In this document: positions 16,420 through 24,261 of the stretch, one piece after another
Layout of the letters: each line of letters begins with the position of its first letter
How positions within the stretch are numbered: position 1 is the stretch's first letter
Assembly (NCBI GenBank): GCA_023336205.1
Contig: JALQCR010000049.1
Span: 1-43,818 of the forward strand
Reading direction: 5' to 3'
Length of the DNA stretch: 43,818 nucleotides
From: Pseudanabaena sp. Salubria-1
GTDB taxonomy: Bacteria; Cyanobacteriota; Cyanobacteriia; Pseudanabaenales; Pseudanabaenaceae
Notes under the pieces: model-generated
Databases searched by the model: none
Seen by the model: the letters and a program-made list of their open reading frames with translations, nothing else
What the model was told of the DNA's origin: nothing
Position numbers and translations under genes: made by a program

Positions 16420-16465
16420 CTTGACCTCAGAGTTAATCAGCAGACTTTGTTGATCTTAACATTTC

Positions 16466-16507
16466 GCGATCGCACCGTAGATCTAGTGAAATGTGATCGC
16501 AACCAAA
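16466..16507. repeat. Short repeat flanking the PD-(D/E)XK gene (copy 2)
   Basis: Direct copy of 15742-15783 with a few substitutions (GCGATCGCACCGTAGATCTA then GTGAAATGTGATCGC). It lies just upstream of the start of the leftward gene, so both ends of the gene carry the element. Confidence 0.85.
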
Positions 16508-16562
16508 CCTCAAAATATAAGAAACTATTTAAGAATTACTTCTTGCATTCAAAATCCCTAAG

Positions 16563-16801
16563 AGATCCCCCTCAATCCCCCTTAAAAAGGGGGAAGAATT
16601 TAATTCTTCCCCCTTTTTAAGCTACCGTGTACACACAAGTCAGTTTGTGTGTGAAATCAAAGAAATTACCCCACCCTAACCCTCCCCTTGCAAAGGGGAG
16701 GGAACAAGATTTCTGGTCTTCCCCCTTTGCAAGGGGGAATTAAAGGGGGTAAGTCCGACTTGTGTGTACACGGTAGCTTTTTAAGGGGGGCTGGGGAGAT
16801 C
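16563..16801. repeat. Palindromic dispersed repeat (G/C-run type) split by a MITE
   Basis: The left part AGATCCCCCTCAATCCCCC followed by TTAAAAAGGGGGAAG and the right part TTTTTAAGGGGGGCTGGGGA are imperfect inverted repeats of each other, typical of the C-run/G-run repeats found in many cyanobacterial genomes. The 16621-16777 MITE interrupts it. No coding potential is supported between 16508 and 16826. Confidence 0.75.
16621..16777. mobile_element. MITE-like element, 157 bp, with 21-bp terminal inverted repeats
   Basis: Perfect 21-bp inverted ends: the left starts GCTACCGTGTACACACAAGT (16621-16641) and the right is its reverse complement (16757-16777). It is flanked by TTTTTAA on both sides (16614-16620 and 16778-16784), or CTTTTTAAG if the ends are drawn one base further in, consistent with a 7-9 bp target duplication. 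No ORF. The interior has G- and C-runs (GGGGAGGG, CCCCCTTTGC). It is probably mobilised by a transposase encoded elsewhere. Confidence 0.85.
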
Positions 16802-16826
16802 TAGACAATCTTAAATGGTTTCTAAA

Positions 16827-17765
16827 TTAAGGCACAGGAACAGCATCAAGCAATCGCTGAATGATCTTCTTTGGCGATCGCCTTCCTGCCGCCATAATTC
16901 GATGACCTAAAACATAGGGAGCAAGGAACTTCACATCATCAGGCAAAACATAATCAGACTTGCGATCGCGATCGAGCATTTGTTGAATAAAAGCGTAACT
17001 CTGAACCGATCGCAACAACGCCGTCGTACCTCTAGGACTTACACCAAGAGTGATCTCTTCATCATCACGAGTAGCACGGACAATATTAACGATATATTGG
17101 CTAGTCGCATCACTGACAGGAACTTTAGCGCAAAGTTGCCGAACTTCTAGTACTTCCTCAGGAGTAATGCATGGTTCCAATTGAGCCGAACCAATTTTCC
17201 CAACCTGCATCCGTTTCAGCATTTCCAACTCTTCTGGCTCGTTGGGATAACCAATGCTAAAAGACAAGGCAAAGCGATCTAATTGAGCTTCAGGTAATGG
17301 GAAAGTCCCTTGATATTCGATGGGGTTTTGAGTGGCGATCGCAAAAAACGGTGAGGGAACCTTGCGTGATATCCCATCAACAGTGACTTGACTCTCTTCC
17401 ATTACCTCTAGCAATGCAGACTGAGTTCGTGGAGTCGCCCGATTAATTTCATCAGCCAGCAACACATTTGCAAATACTGGCCCTGGCAAAAACTGAAATT
17501 CACCTTTTTGGGGATTCCAAATATTTGTGCCCGTAATGTCAGTGGGCAATAGATCGGGAGTACATTGCACTCGCTGAAATTTTCCAGATATAGAAGCAGC
17601 CAGAGATTTGGCGAGTAAAGTCTTGCCCACCCCAGGCACATCTTCTAATAAGGCATGACCGCCCGAAAATAGTGCTACTAAGACCAGTTGAATGGCTTCA
17701 TCTTTGCCAACGATTGCCTTCGCCAGATTGTCAACTAATTGTTGTACTTTGAGTTGCTTTTCCAT
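16827..17765 (-). CDS. MoxR-family AAA+ ATPase
   Basis: About 312 residues from the ATG at 17765 (MEKQLKVQQLVDNLAKAIVG); ATG 17774 and TTG 17801 are alternative in-frame starts. Walker A is DVPGVGKT (residues 42-49), Walker B VLLADEIN (101-108), sensor 1 in FFAIATQNPIEYQGTFPLPE, and the C-terminal lid contains SPRGT and the terminal GRRSPKKIIQRLLDAVPVP. MoxR ATPases act as chaperones that mature partner complexes, often VWA-domain proteins; no VWA gene or DUF58 partner is adjacent. Length is normal for the family. Monocistronic, divergent from the DUF3084 gene. Confidence 0.92.
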   Translation of the reverse strand: MEKQLKVQQLVDNLAKAIVGKDEAIQLVLVALFSGGHALLEDVPGVGKTLLAKSLAASISGKFQRVQCTPDLLPTDITGTNIWNPQKGEFQFLPGPVFANVLLADEINRATPRTQSALLEVMEESQVTVDGISRKVPSPFFAIATQNPIEYQGTFPLPEAQLDRFALSFSIGYPNEPEELEMLKRMQVGKIGSAQLEPCITPEEVLEVRQLCAKVPVSDATSQYIVNIVRATRDDEEITLGVSPRGTTALLRSVQSYAFIQQMLDRDRKSDYVLPDDVKFLAPYVLGHRIMAAGRRSPKKIIQRLLDAVPVP

Positions 17766-17835
17766 GTTCCCCATCAAGCTTGTGAAGATCGAATTTTGCA
17801 ATACTTGTCATACTAGCCTATTGCGGCTCGCTTGC

Positions 17836-17952
17836 CCATGAAAGCAGCAGAGGCAACAGTAATTCTCAATTTTTGGTTGTGCTGCGCCTTCGGCGCAGCA
17901 CAACCAATTATAGTAGAGGCAATTCATGAATTGCCTCTACTGCTTTCATGAG
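17836..17952. repeat. Nested intergenic hairpins
   Basis: TTGGTTGTGCTGCGCC pairs with GGCGCAGCACAACCAA around a TTC tip (about 17873-17907). It is followed by GTAGAGGCAATTC paired with GAATTGCCTCTAC. An outer pair CATGAAAGCAG (17837 on) and CTGCTTTCATG (near 17940) encloses both. The flank AATTCTCA also occurs beside the hairpin at 28271, suggesting the same repeat family. Spacer between divergent genes, so it is not a terminator by position. Confidence 0.7.
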
Positions 17953-17995
17953 CGTGGATCTGCTAAAATCAACAGCGTGAGGACTCAGGAGTTAC

Positions 17996-19360
17996 ATGGC
18001 TGGATATACGCTGATTTTAGCGATTTTGATCTTAGGAGGCATAATCGCGACGCTAGGCGATCGCATCGGCACTAAGGTTGGAAAAGCGCGGCTTAGCATA
18101 TTCAAATTGAGACCGCGTGACACCGCCACAGTCGTCACGATCGCTACAGGCGGAATGATCTCTGCATCCACCTTAGGGATTTTATTATTGCTAAGTAGTC
18201 AGCTAAGGGATGGATTATTTCGTCTTGAAAGTATTCGCTCAGAGTTATCTAGTAGCCAAGAACAAAAGCAAAAAATTGAAACAGAGCTAAATGCTGCAAA
18301 AAACGAACAGGAAAAAGCACAACAACGTTTAGGTGAAATTAATAAGTCGTTAGTCCAAGCTGTGCGGAAACAGTCAGAAACTCAGGCTTTATTACAGTCA
18401 GTCGAGAGCAAATTTGAAAAAGCTGACGAACAGCTCCAAAAAGCCTCGCAGCAGGAAGCAGATCTCCGCGATCGCATCCAAAGTTTAAGCGCCGAGCAAG
18501 AAAGTCTCCAAGCCGAAAGTAATCAACTGCGCGGTGAAAAAGAGCGGATTTCTACAGAGCTAGCCAGTATTTCCCGCGATCGTGAAACCCTAAAACAAAG
18601 AGTCGATGAATCCGAGCAACGCTTGGCAGAAATTGAAAAACAACGGGTAGCTCTTGGCTCAGAAGTAGCCTCCCTAGAATCTGCCCGTGAGCAATTGCTG
18701 ATCAGTCTTGAAGCTCTACGCAAAGGTAACGTCGCTATTTTCGCCGACCAAATTTTATCGATTGGGGTTGTGCGTCCAAATTTGAGCCAAGCTGAGTTAC
18801 GCCAAGCCAGTACCCAGCTCCTACAGCAAGCCGAGCGAAATGCCCGTGAACTTCTGGATTTTCTTCCTGATCAAGCGCCTAAAGAACCAGTCATTAGGAT
18901 TACAGAAGCACAGATCGAAGGATTGCTCAATCGGATCAAAGACGGAAAAAGCTACGTGATCCGCATTCTATCTGCGGGTAATTTTCTAAAACGCGAAACC
19001 AGAGTTGCGATCGCTGCTGATGTCACCCTAAATCGCCAAATATTTGCCGCAGGTGCTGAAATTGCCTCCTTACAATTTACTCCAGACCTATCCCCGCAGG
19101 CTCTTGCATCGAGGGTTGAGCAACTATTTTTGTTAGTCAGTTTTCGTGCTCGTCGTGAAGGCGTTTTAGCTAACCCACTTACAGGCAAAGTCGGCAATTT
19201 CCCCCCTGATGCTTTGACTGAGCTATTTAAAGTAGTGAGCGAACTTAAATCTCCCTACGAAATTAGGGCTGTAGCCAAGGAAGCCATTTTCCCTGCAAGT
19301 TCCCTGATTTTAGAGCTAGTAATTCGTCAAAATGGCATTGAAATTGGGCGATTTAGTTAG
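17996..19360 (+). CDS. DUF3084 domain-containing coiled-coil membrane protein
   Basis: 454 residues. Two N-terminal transmembrane segments (about 2-20 and 45-68) surround the conserved block LGDRIGTKVGKARLSIFKLR. A long heptad-rich coiled coil rich in E, Q and K follows from about residue 80 to 245. The C-terminal globular part has the DUF3084 pattern with NVAIFADQILSIGVVRPNLS. The family is widespread in cyanobacteria and has no established function. The start has AGGAG 5 nt upstream of the ATG. A partial MFS gene follows 22 bp after the stop. Confidence 0.88.
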   Translation: MAGYTLILAILILGGIIATLGDRIGTKVGKARLSIFKLRPRDTATVVTIATGGMISASTLGILLLLSSQLRDGLFRLESIRSELSSSQEQKQKIETELNAAKNEQEKAQQRLGEINKSLVQAVRKQSETQALLQSVESKFEKADEQLQKASQQEADLRDRIQSLSAEQESLQAESNQLRGEKERISTELASISRDRETLKQRVDESEQRLAEIEKQRVALGSEVASLESAREQLLISLEALRKGNVAIFADQILSIGVVRPNLSQAELRQASTQLLQQAERNARELLDFLPDQAPKEPVIRITEAQIEGLLNRIKDGKSYVIRILSAGNFLKRETRVAIAADVTLNRQIFAAGAEIASLQFTPDLSPQALASRVEQLFLLVSFRARREGVLANPLTGKVGNFPPDALTELFKVVSELKSPYEIRAVAKEAIFPASSLILELVIRQNGIEIGRFS

Positions 19361-19382
19361 CAATTTGCGGTGTAGTTAGATT

Positions 19383-19478
19383 ATGACAAGCTTTACTTTC
19401 TTTCAAAGTCTACGAAATACTGCTTTTGCAAGACTCTATGCTGCTCAAACAATCAGTTTATTTGGTGATGCCTTTTAG
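19383..19478 (+). pseudogene. MFS transporter N-terminal remnant
   Basis: ATG followed by 31 codons (MTSFTFFQSLRNTAFARLYA then AQTISLFGDAF) and a TAG. This is a recognisable N-terminus of a major facilitator transporter, where LFGDAF is normally followed by the rest of the first transmembrane helix. Everything after is missing. The following 52 bp read into the 3' end of the convergent RND gene with no MFS similarity. It looks like the survivor of a deletion whose junction is near 19476. Confidence 0.7.
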
Positions 19479-19530
19479 TAACTCATGGTATGACGGATAA
19501 CTTGTGTGTGAGGGTTCCACCTCATACAGG

Positions 19531-22500
19531 TTATTTAACTAAGTAGTTAGGCATAAGTAAACTTAAAACCCAGATTGCCGAGTTACTTAATACCTGAGAA
19601 CGCTCATCTACCTCAATTTCTTCCTCAAGCTTGGTCGCTTGTTGTTTAGGAATCATGAACTTACCAAACTTGGCATAGATAGCAGGAATTACCAACAAGG
19701 TCAGGGCTGTAGAGGTAAACAAACCACCCAAAACCACGATCGCTAAAGGCTGGAGAATCTCATTCCCAGAACCACCAGCTAACACGAGAGGTAATGTCCC
19801 CAATGCTGAGGTCAGAGCGGTCATCAAAATGGCATCAATTCTTTCTAGGGAACCTTTGACAATTGTTTCTTTGAGAGGGATACCTTGGGCAAATTTGTTG
19901 TTGTAATTGTCTACAAGCAGTAAGCCATTACGGACAGCCACACCAAAAAGGGTAATGAAGCCCACAAGAGAAGCAACGGACATGACCCCGCCACTGAGGA
20001 TGATCGAGACTATCCCTCCCACCAAAGCTAAAGGCAGATTGAGCATAATCGCGATCGTGGCAGGGAGAGATTTCACCGAGAAGAACATCAACATAGAAAT
20101 GATGATCGCTGCCAAGATACTAAACAATAGCAAGTTATTTGTGGCTCGTTGTTCCGATTCAAACTGACCGCCATACTGGATGAAATAACCATTAGGCAAC
20201 TTCACTTGTTGATTAATTTGAGCTTGAATATCACCGACCACACTGCCCAGATCACGCTCAGCAACATTGGCAGAGACGACAATCAGCCGTGAGACATTTT
20301 CTCGGTTTACAACGTTAGCGCCCATACCATAATCAACCTTAGCTACATCCCGAAGAGCGATAGTTTGACCAGTGGGAGTAATTAGGGGAATTGCCCGAAT
20401 ATCATCAAGGTTATTCCGAGCTTGTTCAGTTAGGGAGACAGTGATATCGATCAACTGCTGATTTTGTGCCAGTTGTGATACCACACGACCATTGAGAGCC
20501 GTTTCTATCACCTCTGACACCTGTGCCATTGTTAATCCGTAGGTAGATGCTGCCGTGCGATCGTATTGAATTTGGACTTGGCGAATTGGCAGTTGCGGTT
20601 CTAGCTGTAGATCGACAACTCCTTTAATCGGCTGAATCACATCCCGCACTTGTTCGCCAATCTTCCGCAATTCGGCTAGATCGGGACCAAAGATTTTGAC
20701 AGCGATCGCACTTCTAACACCTGATAGAACTTCATCCATACGGTGCGAAATAAATCCACCAATATTTGAAGCTACCCCTGGCAATTTATTAAAAGCCTCT
20801 CGGAGTTGTTTAATGCTGGATTCTCGGTCTTCCAAAGCGCGATCGCTCAGTTCTACATCAACGTGAGCCATACTCACTCCCGCACCATCAGCATCACCAG
20901 GAGTGCGCCCAGCCCGAACTTGAACCCATTCGTAGAGGGGATTATCTTTGAGAGATGTGTACAAAGTCATCCCTGCTCGGTTGGTCATATCGAGAGAAAC
21001 TCCAGGAAATAAAACCATAGAGTTCACCATAGATTTTTCCTGAAATTCTGGCAGAAATACCCGTCCTAGGGAAGGAACGATCGCAAAGGCTGCCACAAGG
21101 GAGGCTAGAGCCACTCCAAGAATGATTTGAGGCGATCGAATCGACAGATTAAGTAAGGGACGATAGAGATTTTGCGCCCAACGGGAGACAAAGGTGTTTT
21201 CTTGAGGTAAGGTTTGACCTGCCAACAAAATGGCACATAAAGCTGGGGTGAGGGTCATGGCAACAATCAAGGAAGCGGCGATCGACAGCAAATAAGCCCA
21301 ACCCATCGGCGCAAAAATATTTCCTTCTACCCCTGTTAAGCTAAAAATCGGCGCGAAGACCACAATAATAATTACGGTGGAAAAAACTACCGCTAAGCGC
21401 ACTTCGACAAAGGCATCAAATACTACCTTAAAAGCAGGTTTCGGATGGTCTTGGGTTTGATTTTCTCGAAGTTTACGGTAACAGTTTTCCATATACACGA
21501 TCGAGTCGTCTACAAAACCGCCTAATGCAACCACCAAACCGCCTAGGGTCATAGTGTTGATCCCTAAACCAAAAGAGTTCATCATCATGATCCCAATCAA
21601 CAAAGACAGGGGAATAGCACTCAAGGTAATCAGAGCTGTGCGCCAATTCATCAAAAACAGCAGCATAATCACCGAAACAATGATAATCCCTTCAATCAGA
21701 GAGCCGCTTACATTTTTAATCGCCGCATCAATAAAATTAGCTTGGCGAAATGTCCGCGCTAACTGGACATCCGCAGGAAAAGTCTTTTGCAAAGATGCCA
21801 TCACAGCTTCTACTGATCGCGTCACCTTGGGCGTATCGATTTCGGGCTGCTTATTGATCATCATCACGATCGCAGGTTGACCATTAAAACTGCCATCGCC
21901 ACGCTTTAGGGCAGCACCCGTTTTCACTTGGGCAACATCACGCAACAGGATCGGCTTGCCATCACTGACCTTCACTACGGACTGTTGCAGATCGCTAATG
22001 GAATTAACCTTACCGCTCCCTTTAATCAGTAACTCTTGACCACCACCAATCAGGAAACCCGCAGGAGCGCTAGAGTTTGCGCCCTTAGCGGCTTCGGCAA
22101 CTTCGTTGAGAGATACATTTAGCGATCGCAGTTTCGCAGGATCGACTAGCACCTGTTCTTGACGCTCATCACCACCATAGACAGTTACCTGAGTTACCCC
22201 AGCCACTGACAAGATTTGATTTTTGAGTGTGCTATCAACGAGACGGCGCAAATCCATCAACGAGGTTTTGCCCTGTCCATTCACCGTAAAGGCATATTGC
22301 AAAATCGTACCTAGCGGCGAAGCGAGGGGCGAAATTTCTGGCGGATGCACATTTTCAGGTAGTTGGTTAGTGACCTGTTGCAATCGCTCTGTCACCGATT
22401 GACGCGCCTTGTAAATATCAGCGTCCTGATCGAAGACCACATTCACCATCGACAGCCCCACCTTGGAGGACGATCTCACAATCGTCACCCCTGGCAAGCC

Positions 22501-22734
22501 ATTGACTGCGCTCTCAATGGGGATCGTGATTTGCGATTCCACTTCTTCGGGCGCAAGTCCCGTTGCTTCGGTGTGAATATCGACTTGAGGCGGCGCAAAT
22601 TCGGGGAACACATCTAGGGGCATTTGTGTAACCGTGAAAACGCCCCAAAATGTGATAAGAACTGAGCAAATGACTATCAACCAACGCTGAATGATCGATC
22701 CTTTCAATATTTGGTCTAAAAGAGAATTAAACAT
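19531..22734 (-). CDS. Heavy-metal RND efflux permease (CzcA/CusA/NrsA-type)
   Basis: 1067 residues, full-length for an inner-membrane RND pump with twelve TM helices and two large periplasmic loops. The N-terminus (SLLDQILKGSIIQRWLIVI and LDVFPEFAPPQVDIHTEATG) and TM4 ALGGFVDDSIVYMEN with paired aspartates for proton relay mark the heavy-metal (HME) branch. It should export divalent or monovalent metal ions across the envelope by proton antiport. It is 6 bp downstream of the adaptor gene, and the pair is divergent from an NrsRS-like regulator, the arrangement of the Synechocystis Ni/Co nrs cluster. The last roughly 20 residues (SNSAIWVLSLLMPNYLVK) look atypical and may be read-through past a rearrangement. 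Metal specificity is not proven. Confidence 0.9.
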   Translation of the reverse strand: MFNSLLDQILKGSIIQRWLIVICSVLITFWGVFTVTQMPLDVFPEFAPPQVDIHTEATGLAPEEVESQITIPIESAVNGLPGVTIVRSSSKVGLSMVNVVFDQDADIYKARQSVTERLQQVTNQLPENVHPPEISPLASPLGTILQYAFTVNGQGKTSLMDLRRLVDSTLKNQILSVAGVTQVTVYGGDERQEQVLVDPAKLRSLNVSLNEVAEAAKGANSSAPAGFLIGGGQELLIKGSGKVNSISDLQQSVVKVSDGKPILLRDVAQVKTGAALKRGDGSFNGQPAIVMMINKQPEIDTPKVTRSVEAVMASLQKTFPADVQLARTFRQANFIDAAIKNVSGSLIEGIIIVSVIMLLFLMNWRTALITLSAIPLSLLIGIMMMNSFGLGINTMTLGGLVVALGGFVDDSIVYMENCYRKLRENQTQDHPKPAFKVVFDAFVEVRLAVVFSTVIIIVVFAPIFSLTGVEGNIFAPMGWAYLLSIAASLIVAMTLTPALCAILLAGQTLPQENTFVSRWAQNLYRPLLNLSIRSPQIILGVALASLVAAFAIVPSLGRVFLPEFQEKSMVNSMVLFPGVSLDMTNRAGMTLYTSLKDNPLYEWVQVRAGRTPGDADGAGVSMAHVDVELSDRALEDRESSIKQLREAFNKLPGVASNIGGFISHRMDEVLSGVRSAIAVKIFGPDLAELRKIGEQVRDVIQPIKGVVDLQLEPQLPIRQVQIQYDRTAASTYGLTMAQVSEVIETALNGRVVSQLAQNQQLIDITVSLTEQARNNLDDIRAIPLITPTGQTIALRDVAKVDYGMGANVVNRENVSRLIVVSANVAERDLGSVVGDIQAQINQQVKLPNGYFIQYGGQFESEQRATNNLLLFSILAAIIISMLMFFSVKSLPATIAIMLNLPLALVGGIVSIILSGGVMSVASLVGFITLFGVAVRNGLLLVDNYNNKFAQGIPLKETIVKGSLERIDAILMTALTSALGTLPLVLAGGSGNEILQPLAIVVLGGLFTSTALTLLVIPAIYAKFGKFMIPKQQATKLEEEIEVDERSQVLSNSAIWVLSLLMPNYLVK

Positions 22735-22740
22735 TGTAGA

Positions 22741-23391
22741 TTAGCCCTTCTTACCATTGCCACGAGTCACCGCAAAAACAAGCACACCTGCGGCGATTAA
22801 TAATGCACCACCACCTGCGATTGAGGCTTGCATGATCGGAAATTCGCCTTCGTGGCTATGGGGTTTACCCTCTGCATGGGCTTGAGCATGGGCTGGATCT
22901 GTGCTGGTTTTAGCTGCATCGGTTGCGGTCGCATCGGTTTTAGCAATAGGAGCTTTCGATGGATTCGCAGCAGTAGTATTGGGTTTAGTTTTACGAGACT
23001 CGGCATAGAGGGAGAGACTGCCTTGAGTAACCAGCTTTTCGCCAACGGACAAACCATCGGTAATCTCGATTAAATCGCCCTTAGATGAGCCAGTTTTCAC
23101 AGGTACTGGCTCATAGAAATTTTCGTACTGCACAAATACTAATTGCTTCCCATCGGCATCCACTAGCGCTGTCACAGGAATCAGCACCGCTTTACCACCA
23201 CCCTTTTCAGGGGCGATCTCCTTAACCTCAATGCCTAACTGTTTATCGGTAGTGGCATTTACCTTTACTCTCTCGATGCCGCCCGTTGCCTGAAATTCAT
23301 CACCATGTCCAACATGGGCGAATCCACCGCTAGACATACTCAGAGTCAAAACAGCCGCCAGTAATGGACTGACTAAAGAAAACTTTTTCAT
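22741..23391 (-). CDS. Compact RND periplasmic adaptor with His-rich linker and C-terminal membrane anchor
   Basis: 216 residues against about 400 for normal CusB/CzcB adaptors. Residues 1-25 are a signal peptide (PLLAAVLTLSMSSGGFAHVG). Residues 45-130 match the beta-barrel/membrane-proximal part of adaptors (VLIPVTALVDADGKQLVFVQ; LIEITDGLSVGEKLVTQGSL). The lipoyl and alpha-hairpin domains are absent. A low-complexity A/T/K linker and a histidine-rich patch (HAQAHAEGKPHSHEGE) follow, then a single TM helix (IAGGGALLIAAGVLVFAVT). It shares an operon with the pump. The His patch may bind metal; the lack of a hairpin means it could not reach a TolC partner in the standard way. Related short adaptors may exist in cyanobacteria. 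Confidence 0.82.
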   Translation of the reverse strand: MKKFSLVSPLLAAVLTLSMSSGGFAHVGHGDEFQATGGIERVKVNATTDKQLGIEVKEIAPEKGGGKAVLIPVTALVDADGKQLVFVQYENFYEPVPVKTGSSKGDLIEITDGLSVGEKLVTQGSLSLYAESRKTKPNTTAANPSKAPIAKTDATATDAAKTSTDPAHAQAHAEGKPHSHEGEFPIMQASIAGGGALLIAAGVLVFAVTRGNGKKG

Positions 23392-23527
23392 CGGAATTAC
23401 CTCACAATCACAAGGAACTTAATAAATTTGATAAATTCTCAATTAGTCTGCCAGAGGTGCGATGAAATCGGGGTGAAAAGCAAATTGTTTCGCTACAATC
23501 AAGCTCGTGGTTGATTTGCCTAATGCA
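23392..23527. promoter_or_regulatory. Divergent control region of the metal pump and its two-component system
   Basis: 135 bp between the adaptor and response-regulator starts. Imperfect direct repeats ATAAATTT (23422) and ATAAATTC (23431), 9 nt apart, could be half-sites for an OmpR-type regulator; spacing near one helical turn is what the family prefers. TACAAT at 23494-23499 resembles a -10 box for the rightward gene and lies about 29 nt before its ATG. Both calls are inference from position. Confidence 0.4.
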
Positions 23528-24226
23528 ATGCGAATTTTGCTTGTAGAAGATGAAATAGACTTGGGGACAGCAATTAAACAGGTCTTAGTTTGTGAAAAAT
23601 ATGTCGTGGATTGGGTAACTGATGGCGCTCAAGCTTGGTACTATCTCGAAAATCAATGGACAGATTATTCAGTAGCGATTTTTGATTTGCTACTACCAAA
23701 ACTGTCAGGGCTAGAACTCTGCCAAAAATTGCGATCGCATCAAAATCCTTTACCCGTCCTAATGCTCACTGCCCTCGGTCAGCCTGAAAATCGCATCGCA
23801 GGGTTAGATGCAGGAGCCGATGACTATTTAGTAAAGCCCTTTGTGATGGAAGAGCTTTTAGCAAGGTTACGCGCATTACAAAGGCGATCGCCCCAATTAC
23901 AGCCTCAAGCGCTTACAGTTGGCAAATTTTCCCTAGATTACGCAAATAATGCTTTATTAGTGGCGATAGAGGCTCAAGAGCAAGTACCACAGGTGATTCC
24001 CTTAACAACAAAAGAATTTCAAATTCTCACCTATCTCATGCAAAATTGCGATCGCATTATTTCGGGGAGCAAAACCCGTAATCAACTCTGGGATCTTGAT
24101 GAAGAACCTGTTAGCAATGTGGTCGCCGCCCAAATGCGTCTATTGCGACGAAAATTAGCTAACTATGGCTGTGATTGCCCGATTGAAACAATTCCCAGTC
24201 AAGGCTATCGATTTAATACCCATTAA
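23528..24226 (+). CDS. OmpR-family response regulator, RppA/NrsR-type
   Basis: 232 residues from the ATG at 23528 (MRILLVEDEIDLGTAIKQVL); a GTG 21 bp upstream is an alternative but lies almost on a putative -10 box. The receiver domain has acidic residues near 8, phosphoacceptor D53 in AIFDLLLPKLSGLEL and K103 in DDYLVKPF. The C-terminal winged helix has PLTTKEFQILTYLMQNCDRI and an ending IPSQGYRF. Similarity to cyanobacterial RppA/NrsR is strong in the receiver. In Synechocystis this regulator activates the divergent Ni/Co efflux operon, and the same divergent layout is seen here. It is followed 35 bp later by its kinase. Confidence 0.9.
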   Translation: MRILLVEDEIDLGTAIKQVLVCEKYVVDWVTDGAQAWYYLENQWTDYSVAIFDLLLPKLSGLELCQKLRSHQNPLPVLMLTALGQPENRIAGLDAGADDYLVKPFVMEELLARLRALQRRSPQLQPQALTVGKFSLDYANNALLVAIEAQEQVPQVIPLTTKEFQILTYLMQNCDRIISGSKTRNQLWDLDEEPVSNVVAAQMRLLRRKLANYGCDCPIETIPSQGYRFNTH

Positions 24227-24229
24227 TGA

Positions 24230-24246
24230 GTGGCGCAAAGCGCCAC
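24230..24246. promoter_or_regulatory. Hairpin between regulator and kinase genes
   Basis: GTGGCGC-AAA-GCGCCAC, a 7-bp GC-rich stem right after the regulator stop and before the kinase ATG. No U-tract follows. It may tune the relative expression of the two genes. Confidence 0.5.
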
Positions 24247-24261
24247 CCATCACGATCAATT

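Noticed and set aside
16372..16620. 82-codon plus-strand frame starting MLNILKIQIFCGKVN
   Set aside because: It overlaps the PD-(D/E)XK gene antisense and then runs through repeat sequence; the composition is not protein-like.
20806..22617. Several plus-strand frames opposite the RND pump
   Set aside because: No family motifs, and all lie within the conserved pump gene.
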